From Cognaticolwellia aestuarii (GTDB lineage Bacteria; Pseudomonadota; Gammaproteobacteria; Enterobacterales; Alteromonadaceae), in the NCBI RefSeq assembly GCF_002000025.1, contig NZ_MUZV01000007.1, positions 124,001-188,000 of the forward strand: 64,000 nt of DNA. The letters are read 5' to 3'. Made by a program: the position numbers and the translations under genes. Within the stretch, counting starts at the first letter, position 1. The number at the start of each line of letters is the position of its first letter. Positions 51,868 to 62,069 of the stretch are shown piece after piece. The notes beneath the pieces are model-generated. The model made no database searches. It was not told the DNA's origin and worked only from the letters and a program-made list of their open reading frames with translations.

Positions 51868-52932
51868 TTATTTAATTATAGCGTCTAATTTACCACTGGC
51901 ATATTGCATAAACATATTGTCTAAAGAAATAGGTTTGATTTTTGATGCTTGGCCAACGGTACCGAACGCTTCGTAACGCGCTTTACAAATATCAGACATT
52001 GCTTGGGTTGATGCCTTCAAAAATTTACGTGGATCAAATTCACTTGGGTTTTCGGCTAAGAAACGACGAACAGCACCCGTAGAAGCTAAGCGTAAGTCAG
52101 TATCTATGTTAATTTTGCGTACGCCATTTTTGATGCCTTCTTGAATTTGCTCTACAGGCACACCGTAAGTTTCTGGAATTTTACCGCCAAATTCATTAAT
52201 AACGGCTAACCAGTCTTGTGGTACAGAAGAAGAGCCATGCATAACTAAATGCGTGTTAGGAATGCGGTTATGAATAGCTTTAATGCGGTCAATAGCTAAA
52301 ATATCGCCAGTAGGTGGGCGAGTAAATTTATAAGCGCCGTGCGATGTACCACAAGCAATAGCTAGGGCATCAACTTGAGTTTTTTGTACAAAATCAGCTG
52401 CTTCTTCTGGGTCTGTAAGCATTTGATCCATAGTAAGCTTACCAACAGCGCCAATACCATCTTCTTCACCAGCTTCACCAGTTTCTAGTGAGCCTAAACA
52501 ACCTAATTCACCTTCAACTGACACACCACATGCATGAGCCATTTCAACGGTACGTCGAGTAACATCAACATTGTATTCATAGCTTGAAGGGGTTTTGCCA
52601 TCATCCATAAGTGAACCGTCCATCATTACAGATGAAAAGCCTAACTGAATTGAGCGTTGACAAACACTTGGTGATGTACCGTGATCTTGATGCATAACGA
52701 CAGGAATATGAGGGAACTCTTCGATTGCCGCTAAAATTAGGTGACGCAAGAATGGTGCACCTGCATATGCTCTAGCGCCTGCTGAGCCCTGAAGGATCAC
52801 TGGGCTATTGGTTTCATTAGCGGCAAGCATGATGGCTCTAACTTGTTCTAAATTGTTAACGTTAAAGGCAGGGATACCGTATCCATTTTCGGCGGCATGA
52901 TCTAACATTTGGCGCATAGAAACTAAAGCCAT
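51868..52932 (-). CDS. fba: Fructose-1,6-bisphosphate aldolase, class II
   Basis: Cleaves or forms fructose 1,6-bisphosphate in glycolysis and gluconeogenesis, using a zinc ion. The 354-aa protein is of the class IIB (CbbA-like) group: [24 protein letters not shown], the zinc-ligand [32 protein letters not shown] and HGSSSVP (in part). GGAG precedes the ATG. The fba gene follows pgk by 275 bases on the same strand; a hairpin lies between. Confidence 0.96.
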   Translation of the reverse strand: MALVSMRQMLDHAAENGYGIPAFNVNNLEQVRAIMLAANETNSPVILQGSAGARAYAGAPFLRHLILAAIEEFPHIPVVMHQDHGTSPSVCQRSIQLGFSSVMMDGSLMDDGKTPSSYEYNVDVTRRTVEMAHACGVSVEGELGCLGSLETGEAGEEDGIGAVGKLTMDQMLTDPEEAADFVQKTQVDALAIACGTSHGAYKFTRPPTGDILAIDRIKAIHNRIPNTHLVMHGSSSVPQDWLAVINEFGGKIPETYGVPVEQIQEGIKNGVRKINIDTDLRLASTGAVRRFLAENPSEFDPRKFLKASTQAMSDICKARYEAFGTVGQASKIKPISLDNMFMQYASGKLDAIIK

Positions 52933-53153
52933 GAACTAACTCCTGTGATTATAATAATGGTAAAATTGTTTTGCATAAGTTTCACTGTGAAACTTAACGC
53001 TTTCATATCGTAATTGTATCAGATGGATTTGGTAATTTGCACTAGAAAAAATACCTAATCGCCCTGAGCAACATAATTTTTAAATGAGGTTTCAACTTTC
53101 TTTGCTAATGGGTCATATAATAGCAAGTAAATTAAATCCTACATGGTATTAAT

Positions 53154-53190
53154 AGCTGACAGCAAAATGATAGAGCTATTGCTGTCAGCT
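53154..53190 (-). terminator. Hairpin after pgk, possible terminator or attenuating structure
   Basis: AGCTGACAGCAA / TTGCTGTCAGCT perfect 12-bp stem with a 13-base loop, 18 bases after the pgk stop. The minus-strand side lacks a strong T run, so it may trim or protect the pgk mRNA rather than end it. Confidence 0.5.
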
Positions 53191-53207
53191 TATTGTTTAA
53201 AAGTGAA

Positions 53208-54386
53208 TTAGCCTTTTGCTCGGGCTTCTAAAATTTCTACTGCAGGCAATTTTTTGCCTTCTAAAAACTCAAGAAAAGCACCACCACCAGTAGAAATATA
53301 GGATACTTGCTCAGCAATGCCATATTTATCAACCGCCGCTAATGTGTCACCGCCGCCGGCAATAGAAAACGCTTTGCTATCAGCAATAGCGCGTGCGATG
53401 GTTTCAGTGCCTTGGCCAAATTGGTCGAACTCAAATACACCAACGGGGCCATTCCATACTACAGTACCAGCATTAGCGATAATTTCTGCTAAGGCTTTTG
53501 CGCTGTCTGGACCAATATCAAAAATCATATCGCCATCGGCAACCTCGTTGACATTTTTCAATGTTGCCTGAGCTGTCTCAGAAAATTCTTGGCCAACCAC
53601 AACGTCTGTTGGCACTGGAATTGAGCCGTTGTTGTCATTAGCTTGTTTAGTTAGACGTTTTGCTTCATCAATTAAGTCTGCTTCGAATAAAGATTTACCC
53701 ACGTTGTGGCCTTGTGAAGCAATAAAGGTATTAGCAATACCGCCACCAACAACTAACTGGTCAACAATACCCGCTAGCGAGTCTAAAACGGTAAGCTTAG
53801 TGGAAACTTTAGAGCCACCAACAATAGCAACTAATGGGCGGGCAGGGTTATCAAGTGCTTTTGATAATGCAGCTAACTCACCCGCTAATAATGGGCCGGC
53901 ACACGCTGTTGGGGCATACTTTGCAACACCATGGGTACTGGCTTGTGCACGGTGAGCGGTGCCAAAAGCATCCATGACGAATACGTCACAAAGGGCCGCG
54001 AGTTTTTTAGATAACTCGTCGTTATTATTTTTTTCGCCTTCATTAAAGCGAATGTTTTCAAATAATACTAACTCACCAACGTTGACTTCTACGCCATCTA
54101 AATAGCTTTTTGCTAAACGAACCGGCACATTCAGCGCGGCTGCAAGGTAATCAGCTACCGGCTGTAAAGAAAATTCAGGATTGTATTCGCCTTCAATTGG
54201 GCGGCCTAAATGTGACATTACCATGACTTTTGCACCGGCTTCTAAAGCGAGTTTTAGTGTTGGTAAAGCCGCTCTTAAACGTGCATCAGACGTGATTTTG
54301 CCATCTTTAACTGGCACATTTAAGTCTTCACGAATTAGCACTCGTTGGTTGCTTAATGCTAAGTCGGTCATTTTGATTACTGACAT
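53208..54386 (-). CDS. pgk: Phosphoglycerate kinase
   Basis: Transfers phosphate between 1,3-bisphosphoglycerate and ADP in glycolysis. The 392-aa protein has the family signature [48 protein letters not shown] and the nucleotide-binding GGSKVSTK and [13 protein letters not shown] (in part). AGGGA precedes the ATG. The order tkt-epd-pgk-fba on one strand is typical of gammaproteobacteria; 76 bases separate it from epd. Confidence 0.97.
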   Translation of the reverse strand: MSVIKMTDLALSNQRVLIREDLNVPVKDGKITSDARLRAALPTLKLALEAGAKVMVMSHLGRPIEGEYNPEFSLQPVADYLAAALNVPVRLAKSYLDGVEVNVGELVLFENIRFNEGEKNNNDELSKKLAALCDVFVMDAFGTAHRAQASTHGVAKYAPTACAGPLLAGELAALSKALDNPARPLVAIVGGSKVSTKLTVLDSLAGIVDQLVVGGGIANTFIASQGHNVGKSLFEADLIDEAKRLTKQANDNNGSIPVPTDVVVGQEFSETAQATLKNVNEVADGDMIFDIGPDSAKALAEIIANAGTVVWNGPVGVFEFDQFGQGTETIARAIADSKAFSIAGGGDTLAAVDKYGIAEQVSYISTGGGAFLEFLEGKKLPAVEILEARAKG

Positions 54387-54462
54387 GTTTATTCCCTGTT
54401 GGTAGAAGTTTAACTGTTAAGTAAATTTTAATAATGTAATGTTTTGATGATCTTGTGTCGAA

Positions 54463-55482
54463 TTATTTTACCGTTGTCATAGCCATAGCTAAGGCAGTGT
54501 CGAGTAAGCGGTTTGCAAATCCCCATTCGTTATCGCACCATATTAGTAACTTAACTAAGCGCTTATGGCTGACACGGGTTTGATTACCATCAACGATGCA
54601 CGAATGTGGATCATGGTTAAAATCAATAGAAACCAACGGCTCAGTGGTATAACCTAAAATACCCGCTAAACCATTATTTTGTGCTTCGACAATAGCTTGA
54701 TTGATATCGTTAATGCTTACGTCGCTTGATAAATTTAAGCTTAAGTCCATCGCGGTGACATTGATAGTTGGTACGCGAACAGCGATGGCTTCGAAGCGAC
54801 CGGCAAACTTAGGTAAAATGCGTTCAATACCTGCCGCAAGCTTAGTATCAACCGGAATTATTGATTGGCTTGCTGCGCGCGTTCGGCGTAAGTCAGGATG
54901 ATATGCGTCGATAACTTGTTGATCGTGCATTGATGAATGAATCGTCGTTATTGCACCACTTTCAACACCAAAGGCTTTATCTAAAACTTGAATTACCGGT
55001 ACAACACAATTGGTTGTACAAGAGCCGTTTGATACCACTTCATCTGTGGCAGTAAGTTGCTGATGATTGATACCATAAATAATGGTTGCGTCTAAGTCTT
55101 GTGCTCCAGGATGCGAAAAAAGCACTTTTTTTGCACCTTGTTCGATATGCGCTTGACCGTCAGCTTGAGTGCCAAAAATGCCAGTACAATCAATAACGAT
55201 GTCAACATTATGTTGTTGCCATGGCAAGTTGCTGATGTCGGCTTCATGACTAAGTGCGACTTCATCACCAGCAATAAATAATGTATCCCCGTCTTGTTGC
55301 ACCGCAAATGAAAATCGACCATGGGTAGAGTCATATTTTAATAAGTGTGCGATACCTTCGGGGTCAGCAAGTTCATTTATAGCGACTAACTTAAAATCAT
55401 GGTTTCTGGCATTCTCATATAGCGCACGAACAACATTTCTGCCGATCCTGCCGAAGCCATTTATTGCAATATTAATTGACAT
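54463..55482 (-). CDS. epd: Erythrose-4-phosphate dehydrogenase
   Basis: Oxidises erythrose 4-phosphate to 4-phosphoerythronate for pyridoxal phosphate synthesis. The 339-aa protein is GAPDH-like: NAD site [21 protein letters not shown], catalytic Cys155 in SNGSCTTNC, and [19 protein letters not shown] (shown in part). Assignment to Epd rather than GapA follows the sequence style and the position next to pgk, as in E. coli. A low-level glycolytic role is possible. Confidence 0.92.
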   Translation of the reverse strand: MSINIAINGFGRIGRNVVRALYENARNHDFKLVAINELADPEGIAHLLKYDSTHGRFSFAVQQDGDTLFIAGDEVALSHEADISNLPWQQHNVDIVIDCTGIFGTQADGQAHIEQGAKKVLFSHPGAQDLDATIIYGINHQQLTATDEVVSNGSCTTNCVVPVIQVLDKAFGVESGAITTIHSSMHDQQVIDAYHPDLRRTRAASQSIIPVDTKLAAGIERILPKFAGRFEAIAVRVPTINVTAMDLSLNLSSDVSINDINQAIVEAQNNGLAGILGYTTEPLVSIDFNHDPHSCIVDGNQTRVSHKRLVKLLIWCDNEWGFANRLLDTALAMAMTTVK

Positions 55483-55582
55483 ATATTTCTGATTTATAGC
55501 GTTCTATGTTGAGTACAGTACGGATTTAATGTGAGTTAAGCGAAATGTACTCGACATGAATTGTGACTTTATTAATCATTTA

Positions 55583-55612
55583 ATAGCCAGTTAAGCAAAC
55601 TCAACTGGCTAT
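55583..55612 (-). terminator. Hairpin between tkt and epd
   Basis: ATAGCCAGTT / AACTGGCTAT perfect 10-bp stem with a 10-base loop, 26 bases after the tkt stop. No T run follows, so it is at best a partial terminator or RNA-processing structure. Confidence 0.4.
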
Positions 55613-55637
55613 AACATTATGATTATTGCATTAAGAC

Positions 55638-57617
55638 TTAAAGGCTATTAACTGTTTTTACAACGTTTTCTACAGTAAAACCAAAGTGCTCAAATAAAAC
55701 ATTGCCCGGCGCTGATTCGCCAAAGGTTGTCATACCAACAACGTTGCCGTTTAGGCCAACATATTTATACCAAAAATCGGTATGAGCAGCTTCAATTGCT
55801 ACACGTTTAGTAACGCTAGTAGGCAATACTGACTCTTTGTAAGCAGCGTCTTGTGCATCAAAAATATTGGTTGATGGCATAGAAACAACACGAACTTTAT
55901 CACCTAATGCTTCTGCTGATTTTAATGCTAATGATACTTCTGAACCTGTTGCGATTAAAATCACTTCTGGTGTACCAACACTGTCTTTTAAGATGTAACC
56001 ACCTTTAGCTATGTCAGCTACTTGAGCTGCATTGCGGCTAAGCGCCGGTAAACCTTGGCGAGAAAAGATTAACGATGTTGGGGCGTTTTGACGTTCAACA
56101 GCATTTTTCCAAGCTACAGCAGATTCAGTTGCATCTGCTGGACGCCATGTCACCATATTAGGTGTAGTACGCAAGTTAGTTAACTGTTCTATAGGTTGAT
56201 GTGTTGGACCATCTTCACCCTGGCCAATAGAATCATGCGTATAAACAAAAATGTTTTGAATACCCATTAATGCTGACATACGCACTGCGTTACGAGCATA
56301 CTCCATAAACATCATGAATGTTGCACCGTAGTTAATAAAGCCGCCATGTAGCGAAATACCATTCATGATACCGCTCATGCCAAATTCACGTACGCCGTAA
56401 AAAATGTAGTTGCCAGCAGCATCGTCTTGAATGCCTTTTGAACCAGACCAAAGCGTTAAGTTAGAGCCCGCTAAGTCGGCAGAGCCCCCTAATAATTCAG
56501 GTAAAATTGCACCAAATGCTTCAATCGTGTTTTGTGATGCTTTACGTGAGGCAACATTTTCAGCTTTTTCTTGGCAAGCTAAAATGTACGCGTTAGCTTT
56601 TTCTTCAAACTCTGCAGGTAAATCCCCTTTGATAACTCGGCGTTCATACTCAGTAGCTAACTCTGGGTATGCTGCTTGGTAAGCGGCAAATTTATCATTC
56701 CAGCTTGCTTGCTCAGCATTGCCTTTGTCTTTTTGATCCCAATCTGCATAAATATCGGCTGGAATTTCAAAAGGCGCATGAGGCCAATTTAATTTTTCAC
56801 GGGTTGCGGCAATTTCATCGTCACCCAAAGGTGCACCATGACAATCGTGTGTACCTTCTTTATTTGGCGAGCCAAAGCCGATAATGGTTTTACAACAAAT
56901 CATTGATGGTTTATCAGTGACTGATTTTGCTTCAACTATAGCAGCGGCGATAGCTTCTGGGTTATGACCGTCAACACTGACAACATGCCAACCATAAGCG
57001 GCAAAGCGGGCAGGCGTATCATCAGTAAACCAGCCTTCAACATCACCATCAATTGAAATACCATTATCATCCCAAAAAGCAATTAACTTGCCTAAGCCTA
57101 ATGTGCCAGCTAGAGAACAGGCTTCATGAGAAATACCTTCCATTAAGCAACCGTCACCTAAAAATACATAAGTGTTGTGATCAACAATGTTGTGACCTTC
57201 ACGGTTAAATTGTGCCGCTAAGGTTTTTTCAGCGATAGCCATACCAACAGCATTAGATACACCAGCGCCTAATGGGCCTGTTGTCGTTTCTACGCCAGGT
57301 GTGTAGCCGTATTCTGGATGACCTGGTGTTTTAGAGTGCAATTGACGGAAGTTCTGTAATTCATTAATCGGTAAATCATAGCCGGTTAGGTGCAATAATG
57401 AATAAATCAACATTGAGCCATGACCATTCGATAGTATAAAACGATCGCGGTCTGCCCAATTTGGATCTGTTGGGTTATGTTTTAGGAAGTCACGCCATAA
57501 AACTTCAGCGATATCTGCCATGCCCATCGGGGCTCCAGGGTGTCCTGATTTAGCTTTTTGCACGGCATCCATGCTTAAAACTCGAATTGCATTGGCCAGT
57601 TGTTGACGCGACGGCAT
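55638..57617 (-). CDS. tkt: Transketolase
   Basis: A thiamine-diphosphate enzyme that moves two-carbon units in the pentose phosphate pathway and supplies erythrose 4-phosphate for epd and aroF. At 659 aa it has the family's length, with [18 protein letters not shown], the ThDP motif [13 protein letters not shown]...[25 protein letters not shown] and the C-terminal EHFGFT (in part). GGAG precedes the ATG. Confidence 0.97.
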   Translation of the reverse strand: MPSRQQLANAIRVLSMDAVQKAKSGHPGAPMGMADIAEVLWRDFLKHNPTDPNWADRDRFILSNGHGSMLIYSLLHLTGYDLPINELQNFRQLHSKTPGHPEYGYTPGVETTTGPLGAGVSNAVGMAIAEKTLAAQFNREGHNIVDHNTYVFLGDGCLMEGISHEACSLAGTLGLGKLIAFWDDNGISIDGDVEGWFTDDTPARFAAYGWHVVSVDGHNPEAIAAAIVEAKSVTDKPSMICCKTIIGFGSPNKEGTHDCHGAPLGDDEIAATREKLNWPHAPFEIPADIYADWDQKDKGNAEQASWNDKFAAYQAAYPELATEYERRVIKGDLPAEFEEKANAYILACQEKAENVASRKASQNTIEAFGAILPELLGGSADLAGSNLTLWSGSKGIQDDAAGNYIFYGVREFGMSGIMNGISLHGGFINYGATFMMFMEYARNAVRMSALMGIQNIFVYTHDSIGQGEDGPTHQPIEQLTNLRTTPNMVTWRPADATESAVAWKNAVERQNAPTSLIFSRQGLPALSRNAAQVADIAKGGYILKDSVGTPEVILIATGSEVSLALKSAEALGDKVRVVSMPSTNIFDAQDAAYKESVLPTSVTKRVAIEAAHTDFWYKYVGLNGNVVGMTTFGESAPGNVLFEHFGFTVENVVKTVNSL

Positions 57618-57931
57618 AATTGCTCCAATTATTGTAAAATTTGAAAGGATGAAAATTGTGCTTATTTTCGCCTAGACTACCCCCCCACTGCAAATTTTAT
57701 TGGCACTTTTCTATGATTATTTTTAACTTAATGCTCACTCAGCACATTTCTGTAATGTTAGTGGGATATTATTGCTTTTTTGCTCTGTGAATATGTTATT
57801 AGAAATTATATTTTTAAATTAACTCTTAAATTTTAACTAAGCTATTGAAATAAAAATGAAGATCCTATAGGGTGAATTGGTTGTATGTACAAATAATAAT
57901 AAAAAGATATAACCTGACATAGGATTGAATA
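57618..57931. other. Divergent control region between tkt and the small-protein gene
   Basis: About 310 AT-rich bases holding the tkt promoter (leftward) and that of the 49-aa gene (rightward). A CCCCCCC run occurs near 57680. I could not fix a convincing -35/-10 pair or operator. AGGA at 57921-57924 serves the small gene. Confidence 0.35.
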
Positions 57932-58081
57932 ATGAACAGGTCGTCGTCACGCGGAATTAAACTGACTACCGTAATATTAGCAGTAGCAATATTAGCAGTG
58001 TCAGCCCTGTTGAGCAGCGGTTCATCAGCAGACGACAAGGACGTTGTAGTAGAGCAAACTAATACAGAGCTAGTTAACTAG
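57932..58081 (+). CDS. Small exported or membrane protein, 49 aa
   Basis: ATG 57932 opens a frame of 49 residues: a basic start (MNRSSSRGIK), a hydrophobic segment (LTTVILAVAILAVSALLSS, about 11-29) and an acidic tail (ADDKDVVVEQTNTELVN). This is the layout of a signal peptide or single membrane anchor. Support: an AGGA site seven bases before the ATG, an intrinsic terminator 17 bases after the stop, and no competing gene. I do not recognise the family. A cleaved product would be a very short acidic peptide (about 20 residues); an uncleaved one, a single-pass small membrane protein. Confidence 0.65.
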   Translation: MNRSSSRGIKLTTVILAVAILAVSALLSSGSSADDKDVVVEQTNTELVN

Positions 58082-58097
58082 TTCGAGACTAAAAAAC

Positions 58098-58123
58098 AAA
58101 CCTCGCAATTGCGGGGTTTTTTT
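58098..58123 (+). terminator. Intrinsic terminator of the 49-aa gene
   Basis: AAACCTCGC / GCGGGGTTT stem (one G-U pair), loop AATT, then a T run, 17 bases after the stop codon. It confirms that a transcript ends here. Confidence 0.9.
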
Positions 58124-58167
58124 ATTGCTTGAAAAAGGCAAGAGGTCTGTTAGATGCATTTAAACGA

Positions 58168-58243
58168 TGGCGTCCTCACCAGGACTCGAACCTGGAGCAG
58201 CGGCTTAGGAGGCCGCAGTTTTATCCAGTTAAACTATGAGGAC
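58168..58243 (-). tRNA. tRNA-Arg, anticodon CCT
   Basis: The minus strand folds as a full 76-base tRNA. The acceptor pairs GTCCTCA with TGAGGAC, the discriminator is G and CCA is encoded (58168-58170). The anticodon stem GCGGC / GCCGC holds loop CTCCTAA, giving anticodon CCT, which reads AGG. The T loop is GTTCGAGTC in the usual arm CCAGG / CCTGG. Similar to E. coli argW. It stands alone between the 49-aa gene and flgT. Confidence 0.96.
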
Positions 58244-58408
58244 TAATATATAACGGCGCTATTTTATAAACTATCCGTTAAAAATCAATATAAAAGATCA
58301 TCTTTGCCGTAGTTTTATGATCTTTTATTGGCAAGGTTGTGCTCATATAGCGTTAATGATGTTTATCTCATTCAAATAAGGTTAATGATAATACTTGCGG
58401 CAATAGCC

Positions 58409-59572
58409 TTAGTACCTAACTGCTAAGTCGTTAATTTGAATATTATCGAGTATATGTTGCTCGGTAGTAGTTGCATGCGCGCTGTCTTGGCTAACAGAGT
58501 TAACAATAATTTTGTAAGGGCTGATATGTAAGCTAGGGTAACTGCGCTTATCATCACTAATGAAGTTATTTAAATGTAACAGCGAAAATTCGTCACCTAC
58601 TTTTACACCGTGTCTTTTCCCTAAATTGAAGGTTAAAGAATTCCCCTTAACTTGCACAATTCTGCCCTGGGTTGGCTGACACATCATGCTTTCATCAATA
58701 TCACTAACGATGTTGTCTAATGTAGTGCTAATTTTTTTGCCATATTCACTTTGCCAAAAATTCTTACTTGTAACGTCGACTTGCTTGCGTTTATCAAAGT
58801 CCCACGGTGCTGAGCTTTGATAATGCTTATCTAAAATTCGCTCTCCTGTTGCGCCATCATGAACATAAAGCGCAACATTGAATTGACGTTGGTAGATATT
58901 ATTTTGCCAAAATTGCCAATGATTATTTTCGTCGTTGGCCATTGAAAGATCTTGAATCTCAGAAAATAAAACATATTGACTGTTCGACATGTTTGCTAAT
59001 GACATAGCTAAATTTTTTAAACTTTGTATTTGTAAACTTTGATTAAGGCGTGAAAATTCTGTTTTAGATTTAAGGGCCAATTTTGTATCTAAATAAATAC
59101 CTTGATGCTGTATTTTTTTAGCAAGTTGTTCGATCAATACTCCATCAATTGCGTAGATACTACCAATATTGGCTTGCTCACGATGTAATACATTGCTACG
59201 TGTTAGTAGCATTGATTTTTTGTAATCTGCAGCAAAGCACTTCTTTTCCTGTGAAAAAATATCAGCACGAATAGTAACTGTAACTACATTATCAGTGTAA
59301 CTCTCGCTAATGAGTTCTAAAGAGTTCACACTGCCACTCGCTCGAATATTAATCTCGTCTTGAGTCAATAAACCGTTTACCACCTGACGAACACTTGACA
59401 CTGATGCACCAGCTACTAATAGGGCTTTTTTTAATGCATTTTGCACTGCCTGGTTTTTTGCCGCTTTACTGTCATTGTGCTTTATTGTTGCTACACCCTG
59501 TGACTCATACCATTGTCCAAAAGTTGAGCCGCTATATATCGCAAAGCAAAGGCATAATAAACATAGACGCAT
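58409..59572 (-). CDS. flgT: Flagellar H-ring protein FlgT
   Basis: FlgT helps form the H and T rings around the outer-membrane part of the sodium-driven polar flagellum motor in Vibrio and relatives. The 387-aa protein has a signal peptide (LCLLCLCFAIYSGSTFG) and FlgT domains: an N-terminal domain with GVATIKHNDSKAAKNQAVQNALKKALL (in part), a central domain, and a C-terminal SH3-like beta domain (GRIVQVKGNSLTFNLGKRHGVKVGDEFSLLH in part). I chose ATG 59572 behind AGAG; the longer frame adds 14 non-signal residues. A sigma-54 promoter candidate lies upstream, and flgOP diverge. Confidence 0.9.
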   Translation of the reverse strand: MRLCLLCLCFAIYSGSTFGQWYESQGVATIKHNDSKAAKNQAVQNALKKALLVAGASVSSVRQVVNGLLTQDEINIRASGSVNSLELISESYTDNVVTVTIRADIFSQEKKCFAADYKKSMLLTRSNVLHREQANIGSIYAIDGVLIEQLAKKIQHQGIYLDTKLALKSKTEFSRLNQSLQIQSLKNLAMSLANMSNSQYVLFSEIQDLSMANDENNHWQFWQNNIYQRQFNVALYVHDGATGERILDKHYQSSAPWDFDKRKQVDVTSKNFWQSEYGKKISTTLDNIVSDIDESMMCQPTQGRIVQVKGNSLTFNLGKRHGVKVGDEFSLLHLNNFISDDKRSYPSLHISPYKIIVNSVSQDSAHATTTEQHILDNIQINDLAVRY

Positions 59573-59615
59573 AAGTATCTCTTTTTTAAAAATTGGTTCG
59601 ATCAATATGTACAAA

Positions 59616-59634
59616 TATGCAGGTTTTGTGCCTA
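59616..59634 (-). promoter_or_regulatory. Sigma-54 promoter candidate for flgT
   Basis: On the minus strand AGGCACAAAACCTGCAT has GG and GC exactly 10 bases apart, as in the consensus TGGCAC-N5-TTGCW, with GGCAC intact. It would start RNA near 59607, about 35 bases before the flgT ATG. Confidence 0.65.
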
Positions 59635-59867
59635 CTTATAAAGTCACTGGAACTAAGGCCAAGCAGCCAGAAAGCATAAGTTACATCATCAGGTGCTAAG
59701 GGGGTGGGGGCTAGAAGCGATTCCTTGTCATCTGGTCTGTATAACTAGAATCGCTGTTTGAAATAAACGTAATGTCGTTATTTTTACGTATAATCGTTAT
59801 GGCGAAAGTTATTTTTTTAATTTCAAGGTTAAATTATCAGGCTAGAAAATAAACATAAAGTTTCATG

Positions 59868-59884
59868 TTGGCGTGAATCCTGCT
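59868..59884 (+). promoter_or_regulatory. Sigma-54 promoter candidate for flgOP
   Basis: TTGGCGTGAATCCTGCT has GG (59870-59871) and GC (59882-59883) 10 bases apart and TGGC at -24. RNA would start near 59895, 40 bases before flgO. In polar-flagellated Vibrio, flgOP are sigma-54/FlrC controlled, which fits. Confidence 0.65.
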
Positions 59885-59934
59885 TTAACATTTGCATATG
59901 ATTTATGATGTTTTCACTATTTGAGGGGAGCTCA

Positions 59935-60579
59935 ATGAAAAATTGGCTTATTGCAATATTAATACCGACAGTAATGTCTTGCTCTACGGGATCTAATGAT
60001 GATTTTTATCGCTCTTCTTATGATGACAAGCAAGAAATTAACAGCTTTAAGTTACCTCGTCATGCCATTAATGATGTAGTAAAAGGACTCGCTTATCAAA
60101 TGTTGAAAAGTAGTTCATTTGTTAGCCCTAAAACACCTATTGCTATTGCATCATTTGTAGATTTAAAGAATTTAGAATCAACAAATTGGCTAGGTAATCA
60201 ACTTTCTGAAAGCTTTGTTCATGAGATGCAACGTCATGGGTTAGTTGTTATTGACTTTAAAACCACTGGTCATATTCGGGTTACGGCAGATGGCGATTAT
60301 GTATTTAGTCGTGATTGGAAAGAGCTGCCTGAACGTCAGATAATTGACTATGTCGTTACTGGCACTATGATGCAGCAAGAGGAAGGTATTCTCGTTAATG
60401 CCCGTATGATCGGTATGCAATCTCGGGTTGTCGTGGCTACTGCCCAATCTTTTATTCCTGCTTGGGTGGTTGGTGATGATTTTAACCACCATGAAAATGT
60501 CAAAATGAAAGATGGCATGATTTTACGTGATAGTGCGATGTTGGTTGATGACGCTCGTGCTATTGAGATACAGCAATAG
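59935..60579 (+). CDS. flgO: Flagellar outer-membrane lipoprotein FlgO
   Basis: FlgO is an outer-membrane protein needed for stable polar flagella and motility in Vibrio and relatives. The 214-aa precursor has a lipoprotein signal (WLIAILIPTVMSC, lipid Cys16) and the FlgO domain: IAIASFVDLKNLESTNWLGNQLSESFVHEMQRHGL (in part) and YVVTGTMMQQEEGILVNARMIG. The ATG at 59935 behind GAGGGGAG is chosen over 59905. It lies upstream of flgP, 23 bases apart. Confidence 0.9.
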   Translation: MKNWLIAILIPTVMSCSTGSNDDFYRSSYDDKQEINSFKLPRHAINDVVKGLAYQMLKSSSFVSPKTPIAIASFVDLKNLESTNWLGNQLSESFVHEMQRHGLVVIDFKTTGHIRVTADGDYVFSRDWKELPERQIIDYVVTGTMMQQEEGILVNARMIGMQSRVVVATAQSFIPAWVVGDDFNHHENVKMKDGMILRDSAMLVDDARAIEIQQ

Positions 60580-60602
60580 CATTAACTGAAAGAGTATTGG
60601 AC

Positions 60603-61067
60603 ATGAAAATTTTATTTAGTTGCGCTGGGGTTTTATTCAGTACGTTAGTGTTAAGTGCATGTTCTTCGGTATTTGATAAACATGTAGAGTGGCAAGCCGT
60701 TAAGCCGAAAAGTTTTCCAGTATTAACAGCTATTGGCCAAGCACCGATTAGTTTGCAAAAATCAGCGCATAAAACACAACGTATGTTGATGGCGATAAAC
60801 GCTTCCAAGATTGCAGCTTATGCTGAATTAGCCGAACAAGTTTACGGGCAGAATATTGATGGTAAAACTACCATGTCGAATTTACTTATCGATAATCAGC
60901 AATTAAAAGCAACAGTGCAAGGGGTTATTCGCGGTGCAAAGGTAGTTAAAAGCTACCCTGTTGGTGATAGTTACACTACCGAATTGAGCTTGGACTTTAA
61001 AGACGTTTATGACATATATATTGCATCATCAAATCGTCAAGAGATAAAGAAGGTTTCATATTACTAA
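60603..61067 (+). CDS. flgP: Flagellar outer-membrane lipoprotein FlgP
   Basis: FlgP is a lipoprotein of the outer-membrane disk around the polar flagellum (basal disk in Campylobacter and Vibrio). The 154-aa precursor has a lipobox (STLVLSAC, Cys20) and the FlgP/LPP20-like fold: ATIGQAP-type LTAIGQAPIS, MAINASKIAAYAELAEQVYG and VIRGAKVVKSYPVGDSYTTELSLD. I prefer ATG 60603 (AGAG site eight bases up) to the TTG at 60597. Confidence 0.9.
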   Translation: MKILFSCAGVLFSTLVLSACSSVFDKHVEWQAVKPKSFPVLTAIGQAPISLQKSAHKTQRMLMAINASKIAAYAELAEQVYGQNIDGKTTMSNLLIDNQQLKATVQGVIRGAKVVKSYPVGDSYTTELSLDFKDVYDIYIASSNRQEIKKVSYY

Positions 61068-61095
61068 CAAGTTAAACTGTGATACACCTATTTAT

Positions 61096-61119
61096 AAGCC
61101 AGCACTTGCTGGTTTTTTT
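61096..61119 (+). terminator. Intrinsic terminator of flgOP
   Basis: CCAGC / GCTGG stem extended by a G-T and an A-T pair, loop ACTT, then seven T residues, about 30 bases after flgP. Confidence 0.85.
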
Positions 61120-61254
61120 ATATTCAGAGTAAAAAAATGCTATGGAGCTATTTAGGGAAAACGGTTTTCATGATGCTCAGGATCGAATCGTGATATTAAG
61201 TATATGTGTTGTGCTGAGGATTGGATAACAAGCTGGTTTTTGTTTGCTATTTAA

Positions 61255-61686
61255 TTAGGCTTTTATGCCTAAGCTACTAAGACCGCTTGAGGTTTTACCT
61301 TTATTATCATAGGTCATTGACGACTTATTGTGGTTAACTAATAGTGAGGTTTTCATTCTATCAACCGCTATTTGTGATTGATGAATTATTAAGCCATTAA
61401 CTTGGTTTTGTTTCTTACTACGCTCTAAACTGGCCTTAATTTCTGCGAGTTCATTACTAAAGTTACCGGCTAACTTTTCTTGCTTAAACTCAAAGCTTTG
61501 CCCAATAGCATTATCAACATCTTGTATTGCTAAAAGTAGGGCGTTCTTGTCAGCAGTAATTTTAATGAGTGCGTCAGGATCTTGCTGTTGGAGTATTTCT
61601 TTTTCTGTGTTTAACAATGCCTCTAATTGTGCCAATTGTGATAACTGATGAGTGACCAATTGTTGTGGCGTTACTTTTTCAGACAT
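61255..61686 (-). CDS. flgN: Flagellar export chaperone FlgN
   Basis: FlgN binds the hook-filament junction proteins FlgK and FlgL before export. The 143-aa protein is wholly helical with the FlgN core LAQLEALLNTEKEILQQQDPDALIKITADKNALL (in part) and the VDRMKTSLLVNHN region. It lies 25 bases after flgM, and both follow the sigma-28 promoter at 62070-62096. Confidence 0.88.
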   Translation of the reverse strand: MSEKVTPQQLVTHQLSQLAQLEALLNTEKEILQQQDPDALIKITADKNALLLAIQDVDNAIGQSFEFKQEKLAGNFSNELAEIKASLERSKKQNQVNGLIIHQSQIAVDRMKTSLLVNHNKSSMTYDNKGKTSSGLSSLGIKA

Positions 61687-61711
61687 GTGTTTACTCCGCT
61701 ATAGCGTTAAG

Positions 61712-62029
61712 TTAACCGAGCTCAAATTCGAAATTGGCGATACTTGAAGCAAGCTTTTCTGGGTTGATTTTGTAATCACCAGCGGTGATCGCACTTTTTA
61801 ATTCATCTATTTTTTTCTGGTTAAGCGCGGGCGAAGAGTCAGTAGCTTTTTTTTGCAGTTCACTCATTTGCTTTGCTTGAGGGGTGATTGATACTGAATC
61901 ACGTGTAGCTAATTTAGCTTGTTGTGAAATATCAGTACTTTGAGTAACTTGCTGTTTTGTCTGTACTTGCTGTTCAAGTTTTTGCTTTACTTGATTGGTG
62001 TTATTCAAGTTGTTGATATTTATAGCCAT
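61712..62029 (-). CDS. flgM: Anti-sigma-28 factor FlgM
   Basis: FlgM binds FliA (sigma-28) and is exported when the hook is complete, releasing late flagellar genes. The 105-aa protein opens with INNLNNTNQVKQKLEQQVQTK, a disordered Gln/Thr-rich stretch, then the C-terminal sigma-binding part with SITPQAKQMSELQKKA, IDELKSAITAGDYKINPEKLASSI. Its own sigma-28 promoter gives the known autoregulatory loop. Confidence 0.92.
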   Translation of the reverse strand: MAININNLNNTNQVKQKLEQQVQTKQQVTQSTDISQQAKLATRDSVSITPQAKQMSELQKKATDSSPALNQKKIDELKSAITAGDYKINPEKLASSIANFEFELG

Positions 62030-62069
62030 TATTATGTCCTATTTACAACAGTTATTGGTTTCTGACCCT

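Noticed and set aside
55099-55334. Open frames of 60 to 80 aa on both strands within epd
   Set aside because: These are out-of-frame shadows of the epd gene with no ribosome binding site or family motif.
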